Shown here piece by piece: positions 45,771 to 58,800 of a DNA stretch of 64,000 nt; position 1 is the first letter of the stretch, and every line of letters begins with the position of its first letter. Source of the stretch: Euptelea pleiosperma. Lineage: Eukaryota; Streptophyta; Magnoliopsida; Ranunculales; Eupteleaceae. The stretch is from contig CM068553.1 of NCBI GenBank assembly GCA_035048495.1, positions 12,354,520 through 12,418,519 of the forward strand, read 5' to 3'. The notes under the pieces are model-generated. The model did not search any database. It was given only the letters and a program-made list of their open reading frames with translations, and was not told the DNA's origin. The translations under genes and the position numbers were made by a program.

Positions 45771-45999
45771 TCGGGGCAGTCATCGTACAAACTCAGCGAA
45801 GTTTTACTCTGAGCTAAACATCTATAAGGTCGTCGATCTCTTAGAGTGCCACGTGGTCCGTACGGTGGTTGTCATCAATGTTGATGACGGATATCCGTCA
45901 TCATCTACTTAAAAAATTGTATTAAAAGTCCAAACGAGAATATCCCCACCTTGAAAATATCGTGAGATATTCATCACTGTGACGAGGTAACAAGCCACA

Positions 46000-46421
46000 T
46001 TTCCCTCTCTCGTCCCTCTCTCCAACAACTGCGAATGAGTCGCGCTTCTTCGATTCCTTATTTATGTACCTCTCTGTCTCTCCCTCCACCTCTCTCTTAA
46101 ATCCCTTGACGGAGGTTGAGGGTTCGAATCTTCCCTTTTCTGGTAATTTAATCCTCCAGCAACCGTCTTATACGTAAATTAATACGAACTCCATATTAAT
46201 TCGCAAATTCATTCAAAATCCCTCTCTTTCTCTCCATCTCTCTCTGTGAAGCTCTCTTTCAGGTTTCTTTCTCTCTCTAAAAGTCTTTGTTTTACTGTAA
46301 AACCCTAAATATCTGAATCTCTCTCGATTTTTAGATTTGGTTTTGTTTATTTGTTGCAGGGAAGCTTTAATGGAGATTTGATTTGAGAGATTCGACCTCG
46401 AATTCAATACAGTAGATCGGA
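46000..46421 (+). promoter_or_regulatory. ORP 5' leader: pyrimidine-rich, candidate leader intron and mini-uORF
   Basis: The region before the ORP start is dense in CT repeats (about 46010-46300), typical of plant leaders and initiators. A candidate 97-bp leader intron has donor CAG|GTTTCT at 46263 and acceptor TTGTTGCAG ending at 46359. Its interior is U/A-rich. After it, the ATG at 46370 opens a three-codon frame (M-E-I-stop, 46370-46381), 41 nt before the main start. I see no clear TATA box. Only cDNA would settle the transcription start and the intron. Confidence 0.45.
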
Positions 46422-46820
46422 ATGCGAGTAAAGGAAATGCATCCGTTGTGTTGCATCTCGCTCGAGAGCCCAGGGATCGGAGACCAATCTCCGAAGGTTT
46501 CGGCGAGCAGAAGCAGTTTTCCGGCGGTGGCTTCTGGTGGATCTGAAGGCAATGCCGGAAGGGAGACGGGATCTGAAGTCAATGTCGCTGGAGTATTGTA
46601 CAAATGGACGAATTACGGGAAGGGATGGAGATCTCGGTGGTTTCTATTGAGGAACGGTGTTGTATCTTATTCGAAGATTCGAAGATCGGAGAATCTTAAT
46701 CTCTTGAAGACGAGCGATGAGGTTCGAGTGATCGGGGATGTTTCGTCTGGTCGGCTTTCGCGTCGGGACAGCGGAGGGAGACGAAAGCAACCGAAAACGG
46801 TTGGTTTCGTTCATCTCAAG
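46422..46820 (+). CDS. ORP2A: ORP exon 1 (start and first half of PH domain)
   Basis: This exon holds 133 codons in phase 0 and ends at the donor GTACGAG. Residues 1-53 are a low-complexity leader. The PH domain opens at about residue 55 with [18 protein letters not shown] (57-74), the typical first two strands. Two in-frame ATGs compete: 46422 and 46437. The second gives a protein starting MHPLCC, which is how I recall related plant ORPs starting, so the true start may be 46437. An ATG at 46370 opens only a three-codon upstream frame. Confidence 0.92.
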
Positions 46821-49800
46821 GTACGAGAGATAGATCGAAAGAGATATAGATAAACTGATAAAGATACAGATAGATCTGTAATAGATCCTGTAAGCAAAGT
46901 GAAACATCCTTTCCATCCAATCGGAAAAATCTTTGCTTGCGTTTTTCTTTTTTGGCGCTAATCGAGAAAAGTGCCATTATCGGCAACTTTTGAATTCAAA
47001 TTTTTTTTACTAAAACCTTACCAATTCCGTCGTTTTTCTATGATTTGTTTTCCTCCTGTGCGGTCTCTGCCACAGAAGCTTAGATAACTGCGCGATAAGT
47101 CTATAAACCGTAGGTTCCTCTCGTCGTTCCCTCATATTCCTCTGTAATCTGCGATTCAAAAGCTGTGTATTTTTCGGGTACGAACCTAGAAATTTTCTCT
47201 GTTTCTCTTTTTCTCTCTCTTAGTTTTTAATTTCACGGTCATGATCTCAATTTTTACTTATTTAATGCATTTTTTTTTTTACAGTTTCACTGTTTGTTAA
47301 TCTGTAAGTGGGTCACATCAGCAGGTGGGCTCTAGCCACGATAGCAGATAAGTAAGCTACGATATAGGGGAGTAGGGTATTGAACCGGTTTTGAGCTGTA
47401 GGTCACATCACGGCTCCGTTTCTTCGTGCGTTTTAGCCTTTTTCACGCTCCCTAGTCCCGCGTCTCTCCTTGTCTTCCCGTCAACCTCAGTTTTTACTGC
47501 GAGAGATGGTAGACGGTGAGTTTTTGTAATTCTTTTTGTTCTCGTCGACGGACGGTGGATCTAATCGCTGTGATATCGAACTGGGTTTCGTTTCGTCAGC
47601 TTTCGACATTGCTGTCTGTCCCTCTCTGAGTTTTTTTTTTCTGCTGTTTTTACTTTTTACTGTGTTCTTAGGTTTGATCTGCGTTATTGGTAAATCTGCG
47701 TTAGTGGTAAATCTGGGGTTGTACTACTTTTCGATGGTTAGTCTCGGAACTTGAAAAGTCTTAGGCGGGTTTTCCACCCTCACCCATTTGGAGTATGGAG
47801 ATTTTTATTGGAGTCTCGAGACTTCGTCGTGAAAGAAGGTCAAATGGTTCTTTCTCTAGCTTTCCCTTTATTTAATTATTTATTTGTCATTTTTTTTTCG
47901 GCAAGTGTTTGAAGGACGACTTTTTTTCCCGAGGCTTTGTAAGGTTTTTTTTCTTTTGTTTTCTTTTGTCTTCTTTCTTCCTTTACCTTCTCTTTTCCTA
48001 TGCAATAGGGTCAGATCGGTGCTGCTAGTCCTTACCCAGAACGTATACTCCATTCTTGTCTTCTTATATTCTAATGTAAGGTGCTCATCCAATGTGCTTT
48101 TGTGGCGTTTTTCGGTTTGGAATTGTTCGGGTTCTCTTTGCCTCAATCGTCATTTGTATACTCTTGCAAGTCCAAATAAGTTCGATTATTTTGATGAATT
48201 GTTGAGTTTCTATCGTATTTGTATTGTGGAAGGGCAGGCGATCATATCGGGTTGTTTGCAATTGACCTGAAGGTCAATGAATAGAGTCCGAGTGGATGGT
48301 TTGTATTTAGGATATACCTATTATGATCCATTTCTAGTGTTTTGGGGCTGTAATAACTGTTAATTTATCAGAATTAAAAGCTTTACCACTTCAATACATT
48401 TCTTATCATGAGAGTATCTCTGATAATTGTTTTCCTAATTTAACTTTTTAATAAATTTCACTTCTAACACTACTTGAGATTGTATAATTGATTATGTACT
48501 GATAATTTTGAGTGAAGAGGGAAACCTGGTAAAACCTTCTGCAAACGTTTCAATAGAAAATTTTAAGGTTCTTAAAGGAATTAAAAAGCTTAAAGGCAAA
48601 TTTCTTTCATTGAGTAATCTTATTTTATAATGCTCTCATAACAACTATTAACAAGAAACAAAACCCTAAAACCTGACTTAAGGGTTGAGAAACAAATCTT
48701 AGCCATCCATCTAAAATAACTTGAATAACTGTTACAATGACGAAAGTACATTTAAATCATGTTACTAACTCAGTAGCTAGAGTTTTATGTTGTTTGAGGC
48801 CCAAACGACGAAATCTCACAAAAAGGCTGCAGATGGCTGTTGTGGATCTTGAAAAGAGCATTCCAACCCATCTAAAGCTATGTTACATGTATCTTTTGAA
48901 TGGATGAAGTATCTGTGTTGTATTCTTTTCTGGTGTGACAAGTCTATATTTCTTTTTCCATAAAAGGTATTAATTAACATATACCATAGATCACGAATGT
49001 TGTACCATTTCTAATTGAAATTTTCAATGTTGAAATATAACATTACATGTATGTATTCTTTTGTCTATAGGTTTGTGATACATATCATAAGGTACCCATT
49101 ATATAATTATTTTCTTATTATTATATAACAGTAATTACTTTTTTACATTAGTGAATATATTGCTGATTCCATACATCCTAGTTTTCACGGTTTACCGAAT
49201 CTGACACTCCATGTCCATCTTAAAATTTGACACCCGCACCCCTATCATTGCAATATATAGGTCTAACAGCTTGTCAATTGGATACTTGGACAAAAAGTTG
49301 TGATCTATCAATTTGACTTCCTTTTTCTTGGTGCTTGATATTCAATCTCTAGATTTCCATATACTCATGCTTCAGTCCTTCGATTCCTAGATTGAAAGAC
49401 CTATCACCTGGGTTTGCATCACATACCCAATCTAGTTGAGGTCTTATTTCTGGCCAATTTCATTGTGGAATCTCAAACTTTGGCACCTAAAGATTTTGTA
49501 TTTTTTTAGATTATTCATCTTACTTTTCTGTTTTGATAGATTGCTTGTATATTTCTTTGGTGCCTATCACTTGGAATTGTCATCTTTTTTTGGAGGTTGG
49601 TGTCTTTAAATAGTACCCGCATCAAACTTTCTTATGTATATGTACCTAGGTAACATAACCTAGAACTATGAGTTTCTTCGTTTTTCTTTTGTTAATAACC
49701 ATTTCTTCTTAGTAATAATTATAGTTTTGCACTCAAACCAAATCATTCTCTTTCTTTTCTTATTAAGTGTCTAATGACGGCAATGGATGTCTCTAGTTAC

Positions 49801-52800
49801 TAATCTTTTCTTATTTACGAAATGGTAATTCTCTAAGTGCTTCCATATTAGAAAAAACATCAAATATGCAGCCTAGCTTTCTAAACTGATCAGCTTTCTA
49901 AGGTTGGTGAATGCTGGTGCGTAATTTATGCTACTATTGTGTCACCTTTTTGTTTATTAGGCTTCAGGGAATCTTGAATGTACATATATATAATTTGAGT
50001 TCGTTCCTTTGATAATTATTTTTGAACGGAATGCCTACCTGGAATGACTGGTGATCTGCACTTTTTCATATCTGCTGCCAATGCCGTGTTAGCCAGCCCT
50101 AGCGAGATGTTAATTTTATTGTTGAGAATGCTTTTTGTATTAATTTTATTGTTGAGAATGTTAAATGCTGCTGCAATTTATATCGTTTCTTTTAACCATT
50201 TCATGTAAAATTATTTATTTTCATTGGTTGATCCTAAATAGTTCTTTTGCCCCACTACCAGGTTTCATCTTTTCGTGAGAGCAAGTCTGACGATAAACGA
50301 TTTTACATATTCACTGCCACGAAGACGCTTCATCTGAGAACAGATTCAAAGAGAGATCGCGTGGCTTGGTTACATGCTTTGGTCTCTACACGGAATCTAT
50401 TCTCCCTGAGACCTTTGAATGATGATAAGCTTTCCCTTATACCAAATGATTTATCTATATCAACCGAAAGGCTCAAGAGTCGCTTGCTTGAAGAGGGAAT
50501 CAGTGAGGTACTTATCAATGACTGTGAGCAAATCATGCTGTCAGAATTTTCAGAGTTACAAGGACAACTAAACGTTCTTTGCGAGGAACGATCCAACTTG
50601 CTTGACACATTAAGGCAGTTGGAGGTATTTTCTGCCCAATCACAAGTGTGAATACAGCAAATGAATTTTTTTATAGCTCCATTATGTCAAATGCTATAAG
50701 GTTTATTTAATGGGACTGAAGTCGTATTTTAACTACCATTGCCTTCATCAATTGTTCTGGAAAATTGTGATTACTTTTTTTAATATAATTTAATTCAATG
50801 TGTGGCCTGGCTAAATTAGGGGACTGTGTTCCATACATATCAATAAGAGAAACACCATTGAAATAATTATGCTTTGTAAAAGCGACCTTCAGAAGAAAAT
50901 CAATATTACTAGTCTTATCTTATTTTTAAAGAGTAACAAGGAAATAAATTGTGTCCATTTTCTAGGTTACCGACAGGAAATAATACATACATGGAAAAAA
51001 TGTTAAATTTCACGAAATATTTTGATTCATGTTGAAATATTTTTTGTGAACTAATCAATTGATAGTGTAAATATCTATTATTTCATTTGAAATGTTTCAA
51101 CGTGTATGGAAACATTTCGATCAAAGGTTGGAAACACTCCATTTGAGCTCAAAACTGCTATTAATTCCATGTATTATCCATTTAACCCCTTTACATGTAT
51201 ACTTTGTTTTTATAAAAAAGACCAATCCATTGTAGAATTCTTGGTTCGCGTATTGATCGTGAGGACAAATCGAATCTCGTTTTGGAGTTTTTTCAAATTA
51301 AAAAATGTACGAAGTATAAACTTTTTTGCTACATTTTCTTGCTACAAATAGATAGATTAGGTATAAATGTATCAAATCTATGGATCTATGATGCATGTAT
51401 ACTGGATTTGTTCACGGATTGAATATCATTTAGGGTGAAAATTTGAAAAAATTGGGAAAAACCCCAATTTTATTGGTTTTTACCCTAAACATCCATGATT
51501 ATGCATAATTGATTATAAGTTGCATAACTTAGCCCGTTCTACAAGTTGATTGGGTTATAAGTGTTTTTCGAAAAAAATTAGAACATTCAAAAAATGAAGT
51601 GAATGTTATAAGTTAACATTAAATAGGTTTTTTAAAATTATACATACTATTAAATCATTAATGTAAGTGAATAAGGATTCGTTAATACTTTGATTTATGA
51701 CTTTTCATAATTAGTAATTAAATAATAGTTATCTAATTAAATCAATTCTTGACTGACTCTCGGGTACCTGCCTCAACATATTACATACCGCTTTGGTCAT
51801 TCATTTCCACACTACATTTGGTTGTATATGATGGTTTGATAGCTTGTGAGTGTGTTTTTAGGCTTGTTTTATCATTTCCCAAACTTTTCACAAAAACTTC
51901 TACAATATTTCCATCATTTTTGCATTATTTCCATCATTTCTATAAAAAAATGTATTATTTCCACATTGGCCGAACATTTCATTGAAATATTTCCATTTCT
52001 AGGCTGGTTGAAATAAGCCTTGAAACCGAAATTTATTTCCTCCGAGTAAAACAATGTTATCCCCATTGCTTTTCTATTTCTTTGTGGAGCATAAGAAACA
52101 TTTTGACTCGTACATGTTATATATGTTGTACTAGACTATATTTGTATAATCTTTATTATCTTATATAGTTATACCCATTGCTTTTCTATTTCTTTGTGGT
52201 ACTGAAAATGTGTTTATAGTCTTCAAACTACTTAAAATATTTATTTGGCAAATTTTATTGATTTATGACTTGGCAAATTAATGTTCAGATGTAATATTTC
52301 GGTGAATTTTACTATTTAGGATCAAAACATTACAAATATATATGTTTTTTTTACCCTCATTTCCTTGCTTTGAGAGTTTCTTGGGTGAAAAACAACACTC
52401 CATTAAGGTTTTCGAGGCAGGAGCAACTTGTAGGGGTTGTTTGGGGAAAACTAGTTTTTTTTGCTCTAAGTTTATGTTTCTTTCATAAGCTGCATTAGTA
52501 TTACAAATACTAGGGGGATACCACATGCGATGCACGTTCAACTTACACGTGCCACACTCTTAAAGACCACTGATGATATAGATGTTTGGCCCATTCCTAG
52601 TGGGGACCTACATGCAAAAAATCTGCCTCATTAGTGATTTCTAAGTATTTGATTGGAGTCGTTTTCATGGGTTGATTTTTAACCGTAGATTTTAAGCATT
52701 ATTTGTTAATAATTTAAAGAATTCAAATGAAGCAAAAATAGGGGCAATTTGGGAAGATTGGGATTTGGGGTATATTGTGACGCCTGCGTGGATGGCAAGT

Positions 52801-55800
52801 TTTGGTTTTATAATAGTATAGATATAAACTCATCAAATCTCCAAATTTTTATTTAATTTCGTGAATTTTTTTCAAAACTTCTCCATGTTGAGCTAAACTT
52901 CCTCAAATTAATTTTCATATTTTAGCTGAGCGAAGTTTAAGGCGAAATCGAAGTTTAGTCCTTGAATGTGTCTGATTTGAACTTCGTTGTTTGTTTCTAG
53001 TGCCTCCTAGGATAACAAACATAAACTAAAATTTATGGACATGATAAAGGATAACCTTATTAAACTTGGAACACAATAGATTAAAGGGCTAATAATAGAT
53101 TGACTACACCTTGGATGTTGAAACTCAAAAAGGTTAGATGTCTCTGCATACTTGTTGGCCGATTCATCCAATAGTTGTATGATGCTACAAGGGGTCAGTG
53201 CACCCTTGACGGTTTAGCTTCCGCCTATAGTAGCACTCTCCCATGCAAAGAACACAGAAATTCAGAAGTAAGGATCTTTTGATCAACCTTAGTACCTATG
53301 CAGGCTGTGACAACCCTTTGGCTGAATATGGAGTTGGTTGGGGCGATCCTACGAGGGCCTGATTTGCATACTTAGGTAGAGAATCTCAGGTAGGATGAAG
53401 TGTCCAGGGGAATTGACGTTAAGATGGGCCTTTGGAAGTTTTTAGATGTTTATGTGGATATATTTAGTTTGACTTGAGAAGTCTTAACTAGGGATATCAA
53501 TGGATCGAATCAGGGTTGAATCAGAACCAATCTATTAGCTGATCGGATCATGGTTCTCAGATCTAGACCCGATCCCATAAACTATCGAAACATGTCAAAT
53601 ATAATTGGGGAGACTTAACATCGAGTCAATCTTGTCGAAATACCAGTTAAATTTGGTTTAAAAAAATTAAAAACTGCAAATTCTTAGGTCAAACAACGAA
53701 TGTAAAAGATTTTAGCAACTTACATTCCTTGATATAATATATTTCATTAATAATATATATAAGAATAATATTATTTCTATATAATACTGTATATTTCATT
53801 GACAATATCGAATTAGGTCCTTATCGGATTGGATCAAGACTGGAATTGATCGGATCATGATTCCCAAGTCTAGACCTGACGTTATCAGATCGGATCGGAT
53901 TTGATCAGTATCGGGGTAACCCAATCCATTGACAACCCTAGTCTTAACAATGTAGAACATAGTTTTGAGGTCCCTGAACCTCTTAATTTTACTAGAAAAT
54001 AGAGAACAAAGCAAGTGGAGAACTCGATTGTGAACAATGTAATTAAAGTAATTTTTTGGTACAAGACGATACATATCATTATGAAGCTTGCCAGTAAGTT
54101 ACTTCAACGAGCCATCTTGTACAAGATAGTATGATTTGTTAAACATTCGGATAAATTTGGTAAAAATCGGGAAAAATCGACAAAATTATAAAAAAAAATA
54201 TCATAACATATTTCAAGTTAGAAATATTTTTAATAAAATACATTTATATGATGAAAATGAGACCTATAATTCCATAATAATAATTCATAACTCATAAGCA
54301 TGATTCATCATTTATAATCAAAATTCAAAAATTGGCAAAATCGAAATCAGAATGGAAAAAAATGGGTCTTAGCCAATTAATCGGCGATTGATTCGTGAAT
54401 TCGAAAATCGGAGATTTTCCTTGGCAGGATTTCACGTCATATCTATTAGTTGGTCTTTTGTTGGCAGGATTTCATGTCATATCCGTAATTTTGATAACCT
54501 TATAGTCTCAAAATGGTTTTTGTTATGTACCCACTAAGGTTTCGTAATGCATGACCATGCATTTTGGTCTCAAACCAGTCGAGCTGGGGAGATAACTTGG
54601 CTTCCAGCATTGAATACCTTTATAAGGATTTACTGCAGTATTCATGTAATTATATTGCTATAATTTATCCAATATCACTATTGTGGTTATTCTTAAAAAA
54701 ATTATTTTTCTAGCTTAATCAAGTGGTAATTGTGTTTACTAGTTTGAGAATATGGTTTCCTTTGCAAGCATTTTAGTTTATTGGTCTTTTATATTCTTCA
54801 CATGAATTTTGGAGTTTATTGGCTCTTTGAATATTGAGCAATTATAATATTGCTTCTGCAGGCGGCTAATATTGAAGTTGAAGCCTCTGGAATACACGAC
54901 GGCCAGTTCCAGTTGACAAAACATGATGGAAAATATAGTGGTATTGCATACACTTGTTAATCCTTATTCCTGTATGTTTAGTTTCATTACGGTATGATAG
55001 AGCAATTGATTCTATTTTTTATAATTATTTATGATAGAGCAATTGATTCTATTTTTTATAATTATTTCTGTTCTGTATTTGTTTTACTTTTTCCTTAGCT
55101 TTTATTGAGGTATATCTGCAACCAGTTTTGAACTTACCAGATAGGCTATGTCCAAAATTTTTTTTTACAAAAGTTCAATCAAGCTTTGAGATTCCCACCA
55201 ATGTTAGATTTATGAAAACAATTAAAAAAAATACTATGCTTATTCTTAGTTAATATGTTAAGTTCTTCTGTGTTTTACACGAACCTTGTAAATTTGCATT
55301 CATGGTATGTTATAATCAGGGCAGTGGTGGATGCCTGGAACCTTGTTCTTGACTTGTAGTTGTTAGTTGTTAGTTGTTAGTTGTTAGTTGTTACCCCTTT
55401 TTTATTCTTTCATTTCAGAAGAGTTCTAGTAAATGTTGTGGACCAAGGTATAATGCTTGAGAACCTTGTATCAAAGGCCTGCTTGAGAAATTGAGCTACC
55501 TTTGATAACAAGTATTCTGCTCAGTGATGTATAAGTAATGCTTATGCATTTAGTGGCTTCTTCATTGAATGTATTGTTTATCTTGTTACTGATTTTGAAG
55601 AAATTGAATTCCATATGGTTTTGGTATGCTGATTAGTTACCCCTTTAAACACTTCAATAAAACCTAGAGCAGATGATCTTTTTTGAAGTTTAAGTAATTT
55701 AATGACAGGGTGACCTTGTTTTTTTGATTAATCTGTTCTTTCAACTCTTGGATCATTTTTTTATCCAAATTCTTGCATTCTACTCGGTCTTTGATGGGTA

Positions 55801-58800
55801 ATGCCATGGATAATTTTATCCCTTTTCAACTCCTTCATGTAAAAGTTGTCTAATTTGCTGTGTTAGCTCTTTATGATTACTGACACTGGCGAACACCTTT
55901 TTATCTATTAATTTATGATTGTGTTTTCTTTTTGTTGACATCTTCTTTTGGTGTTTAGAATGCAGCACAACTGAATCATATGATGATATTGAAAAGCAGG
56001 AGCTTGAGGAAGTGTCAAATGAAGACGAGACTTCCTTCTTTGACACGAAAGAGTATTTTAGTGATTCCACTGTTAGTTGTGGATCTATAACAAGAATGAC
56101 AGACCATGTGGATAAGTGTATGGAACTAGAAAACCACTTTGATACCGTGGAGACAATGCATTTTGAAACAGAAATTAGTAACTGTAAATATCCACACATT
56201 GAGAGGAGGAAGAAACTTCCTGATCCTATTGAGAAAGAGAAAGGTGTGAGCCTTTGGTCAATGATCAAGGACAATGTTGGTAAGGATCTTACACGAGTTT
56301 GTCTCCCTGTTTACTTCAATGAGCCAATATCTTCCCTTCAAAAATGCTTTGAGGACTTGGAGTATTCTTATCTTTTGGATCAAGCATATGAATATGGAAA
56401 AAAGGTGCGTTTCATGCCTTGGATGTTTCATCATTCCTTACTTGCATATACATATTTATACTGCTCTGTGCTTAGAAACACTATATGCTTCAATTTTACC
56501 ATGAGGAAATTAATGTCAAACATTCTCCTTTTGCTTTCTCATCACCACATTTGTGTATTATATTTTGTACTTTTAAAGCGATATAATGGATGTTCTCTTA
56601 ATTTTTGGGAAACTATAGGATTTTGGATTGGAGTTGGACATGGTAAAAGTTCTTGATGATCCTTAATTCAATATATCTTTTTGTCTGAAAATTCTGGTAT
56701 TGTGTCGAAGCCTCGTGATCTGATTGAAGTTATAATCTACTCAAGATTCTTCCTTTGTCTATAACCTTTTATCAGTTGAGATTCAAATCTTCTATATACA
56801 CATATGATTTCACTTCAGTGAAAGAGTTTCTTCATTTATAATTGTGACCATAGGAGTGGACCTGCAGTTATTACTTAATTTTACTCCAATATTTGAACCA
56901 TTGTAACAGTTTGTGTGTGTGTGCAATCAGCTTGTGGTAACTTAAACTTGTCCATTGAGCGTGCCTTTCAATCTAGAAAATTAAATATTCGATAATTTCA
57001 CTCTTTCTTCTTGGTGAAGTAGCAAGATTACCTTGAATGTGAGTTGAACATACATCCTTCATATCTTGGTTTTGACAATTTATTGAGAAGCTTATTGCCC
57101 TGTATATCCATTCAATGAGCTCAGTAGGACCCAGATTTATGGTATGTCTACAAGCCTTCCAAACTATAAGTAAAAGAGTTAATAATAACTATTAAGTGAT
57201 TTTTCAGTTATGTGAATACTTCACTTGGCATGGCTAGTACAACACATCATTTTCAGATATTTTTGATGAATGCGTCTTAAGCGTTATGTCCTGGCATCTC
57301 ATATAATTTTGCTCACCTTGTGCTTATATTGTATTTCTAGGGGAACGGTATCCTGAGAATTCTTTACGTAGCAGCCTTCGCAGTCTCTGGATATGCTTCC
57401 TCTGAGGGTCGGCACTGTAAACCTTTCAACCCTTTGTTAGGGGAAACTTATGAAGCTGACTACCCCGAGAAAGGGATTCGCTTTTTCTCTGAGAAGGTCA
57501 GTATCCAAATCCCAACTTTAGCACCACAAAAGGGAAAGAAAAAAAGAAAAAGAAGAGAGGATAACACTGAATGGGATGTACTCCTTTTCATGGTATTCAA
57601 ACTTACCCTAATTTTTGTTGAATATTGTCAATTTATAACATGGCGAAGTGGAGTTCACTCATAATATTTCAGCGAATTTTATTGTTCAGAATCAAAACCT
57701 TAAAATAAATGATAACTGTTTAAAATACACTTCTATTCCTATATTTTCCAACATTATGTTTTAGGAAGGTTCCGAGATGAAAAATGACCACTGCATTAAA
57801 GGTTTTTGAGTAAAAAACAAATTGTCGGGATTGATTAAAAAAATCTAGGTCAAATGCTTCTTGGGTTGCTTGTTTTGAAGTTGTTTTTGGTAAAAACCAG
57901 TTTTGTTTGTAATTTCATGATTCTCTTATACATTTTTTATTTTTTTCTCTTATACATTCAAGTTACATTTGTATTAGAAATGTGTAAATGCATTGAATCT
58001 CCAAAATTCTCTAAGTTGGTGAACTTTTCCATATTAAACTTCGTCGAATTAATTCCGAATTTTAACTGAGCAAAGTTTACGGCGAAATCTAAATTCAGTG
58101 TAAATGCATTGTAGATCCATATATCTGATGTGATTACATGTCTAAATCTATTTCTAACAAGAAAGTAAAAAAAAAAAGATTTAATTTTAAGATGGATTAG
58201 GGATTGAGAGTTTTGTGGAAAAAAAAAAGGTAAATAATTTGACAAGGATTTACTGTGTTTGGGTCAAAATCTTTTGTGCAGTTGAAATGATTCGGCCAAA
58301 TAATGCAGTATTATACTATTTTTGGATTGAAAAGTTGCTGTTCATTGATATTTACTATTCATTTCGTGAAATTTTTCATAAAATAATGCAAATTTTGACA
58401 TGTATGGTATCTTTCCCATCAACCCCTGTGGAAATGGAAACATTTTCCAAAATTGATTCAATACCTTGATTTAAATGATATCAGTAGTTCAGGGAAGAGG
58501 AAAGGAAGGGAATAAGAAGCCTTATAATCCATAACAGAATATTTGGATAGAAAATATAGAAATTGTTTATTCAACAAATGAAGTATCATGTTTTCGATCA
58601 ATGGATAGAGCAATAAATGTTGCAAAAAAAAAGAGCTCAGATCACTTTATTTTATCATCAGACCAAAATAGAAGGAAATGGTGAAAATGTTTACTAAACA
58701 GAGAAGTATGGTTTCGATAAAGAGAGCACAGAGTGTTTACATGATTTTCTACATGATTTTATATGATGCACCTCTATTAATAAAAAAATCCATATGACCT

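Larger units (their letters stand above)
50625..54861 (+). other. ORP intron 2 (repeat-loaded, 4.2 kb)
   Basis: The largest intron of the gene holds, in order: a repeat unit shared with intron 5 (52265-52960), a Helitron-like insertion in it (52510-52822), a hAT MITE (53489-53940), and a repeat (about 54140-54425) whose inverted copy sits in intron 7. The remainder is AT-rich with no coding signal. Confidence 0.7.

Noticed and set aside
46110..46145. GAGGGTTCGAATCTTCCC resembling a tRNA T-arm
   Set aside because: No acceptor stem, D-arm or anticodon arm can be found upstream at tRNA spacing, so this is a chance match in the ORP leader.
47884..48270. 128-codon frame in ORP intron 1
   Set aside because: Phe/Leu-rich translation of T-rich intronic DNA, no domain, not flanked by splice signals that keep the ORP frame.
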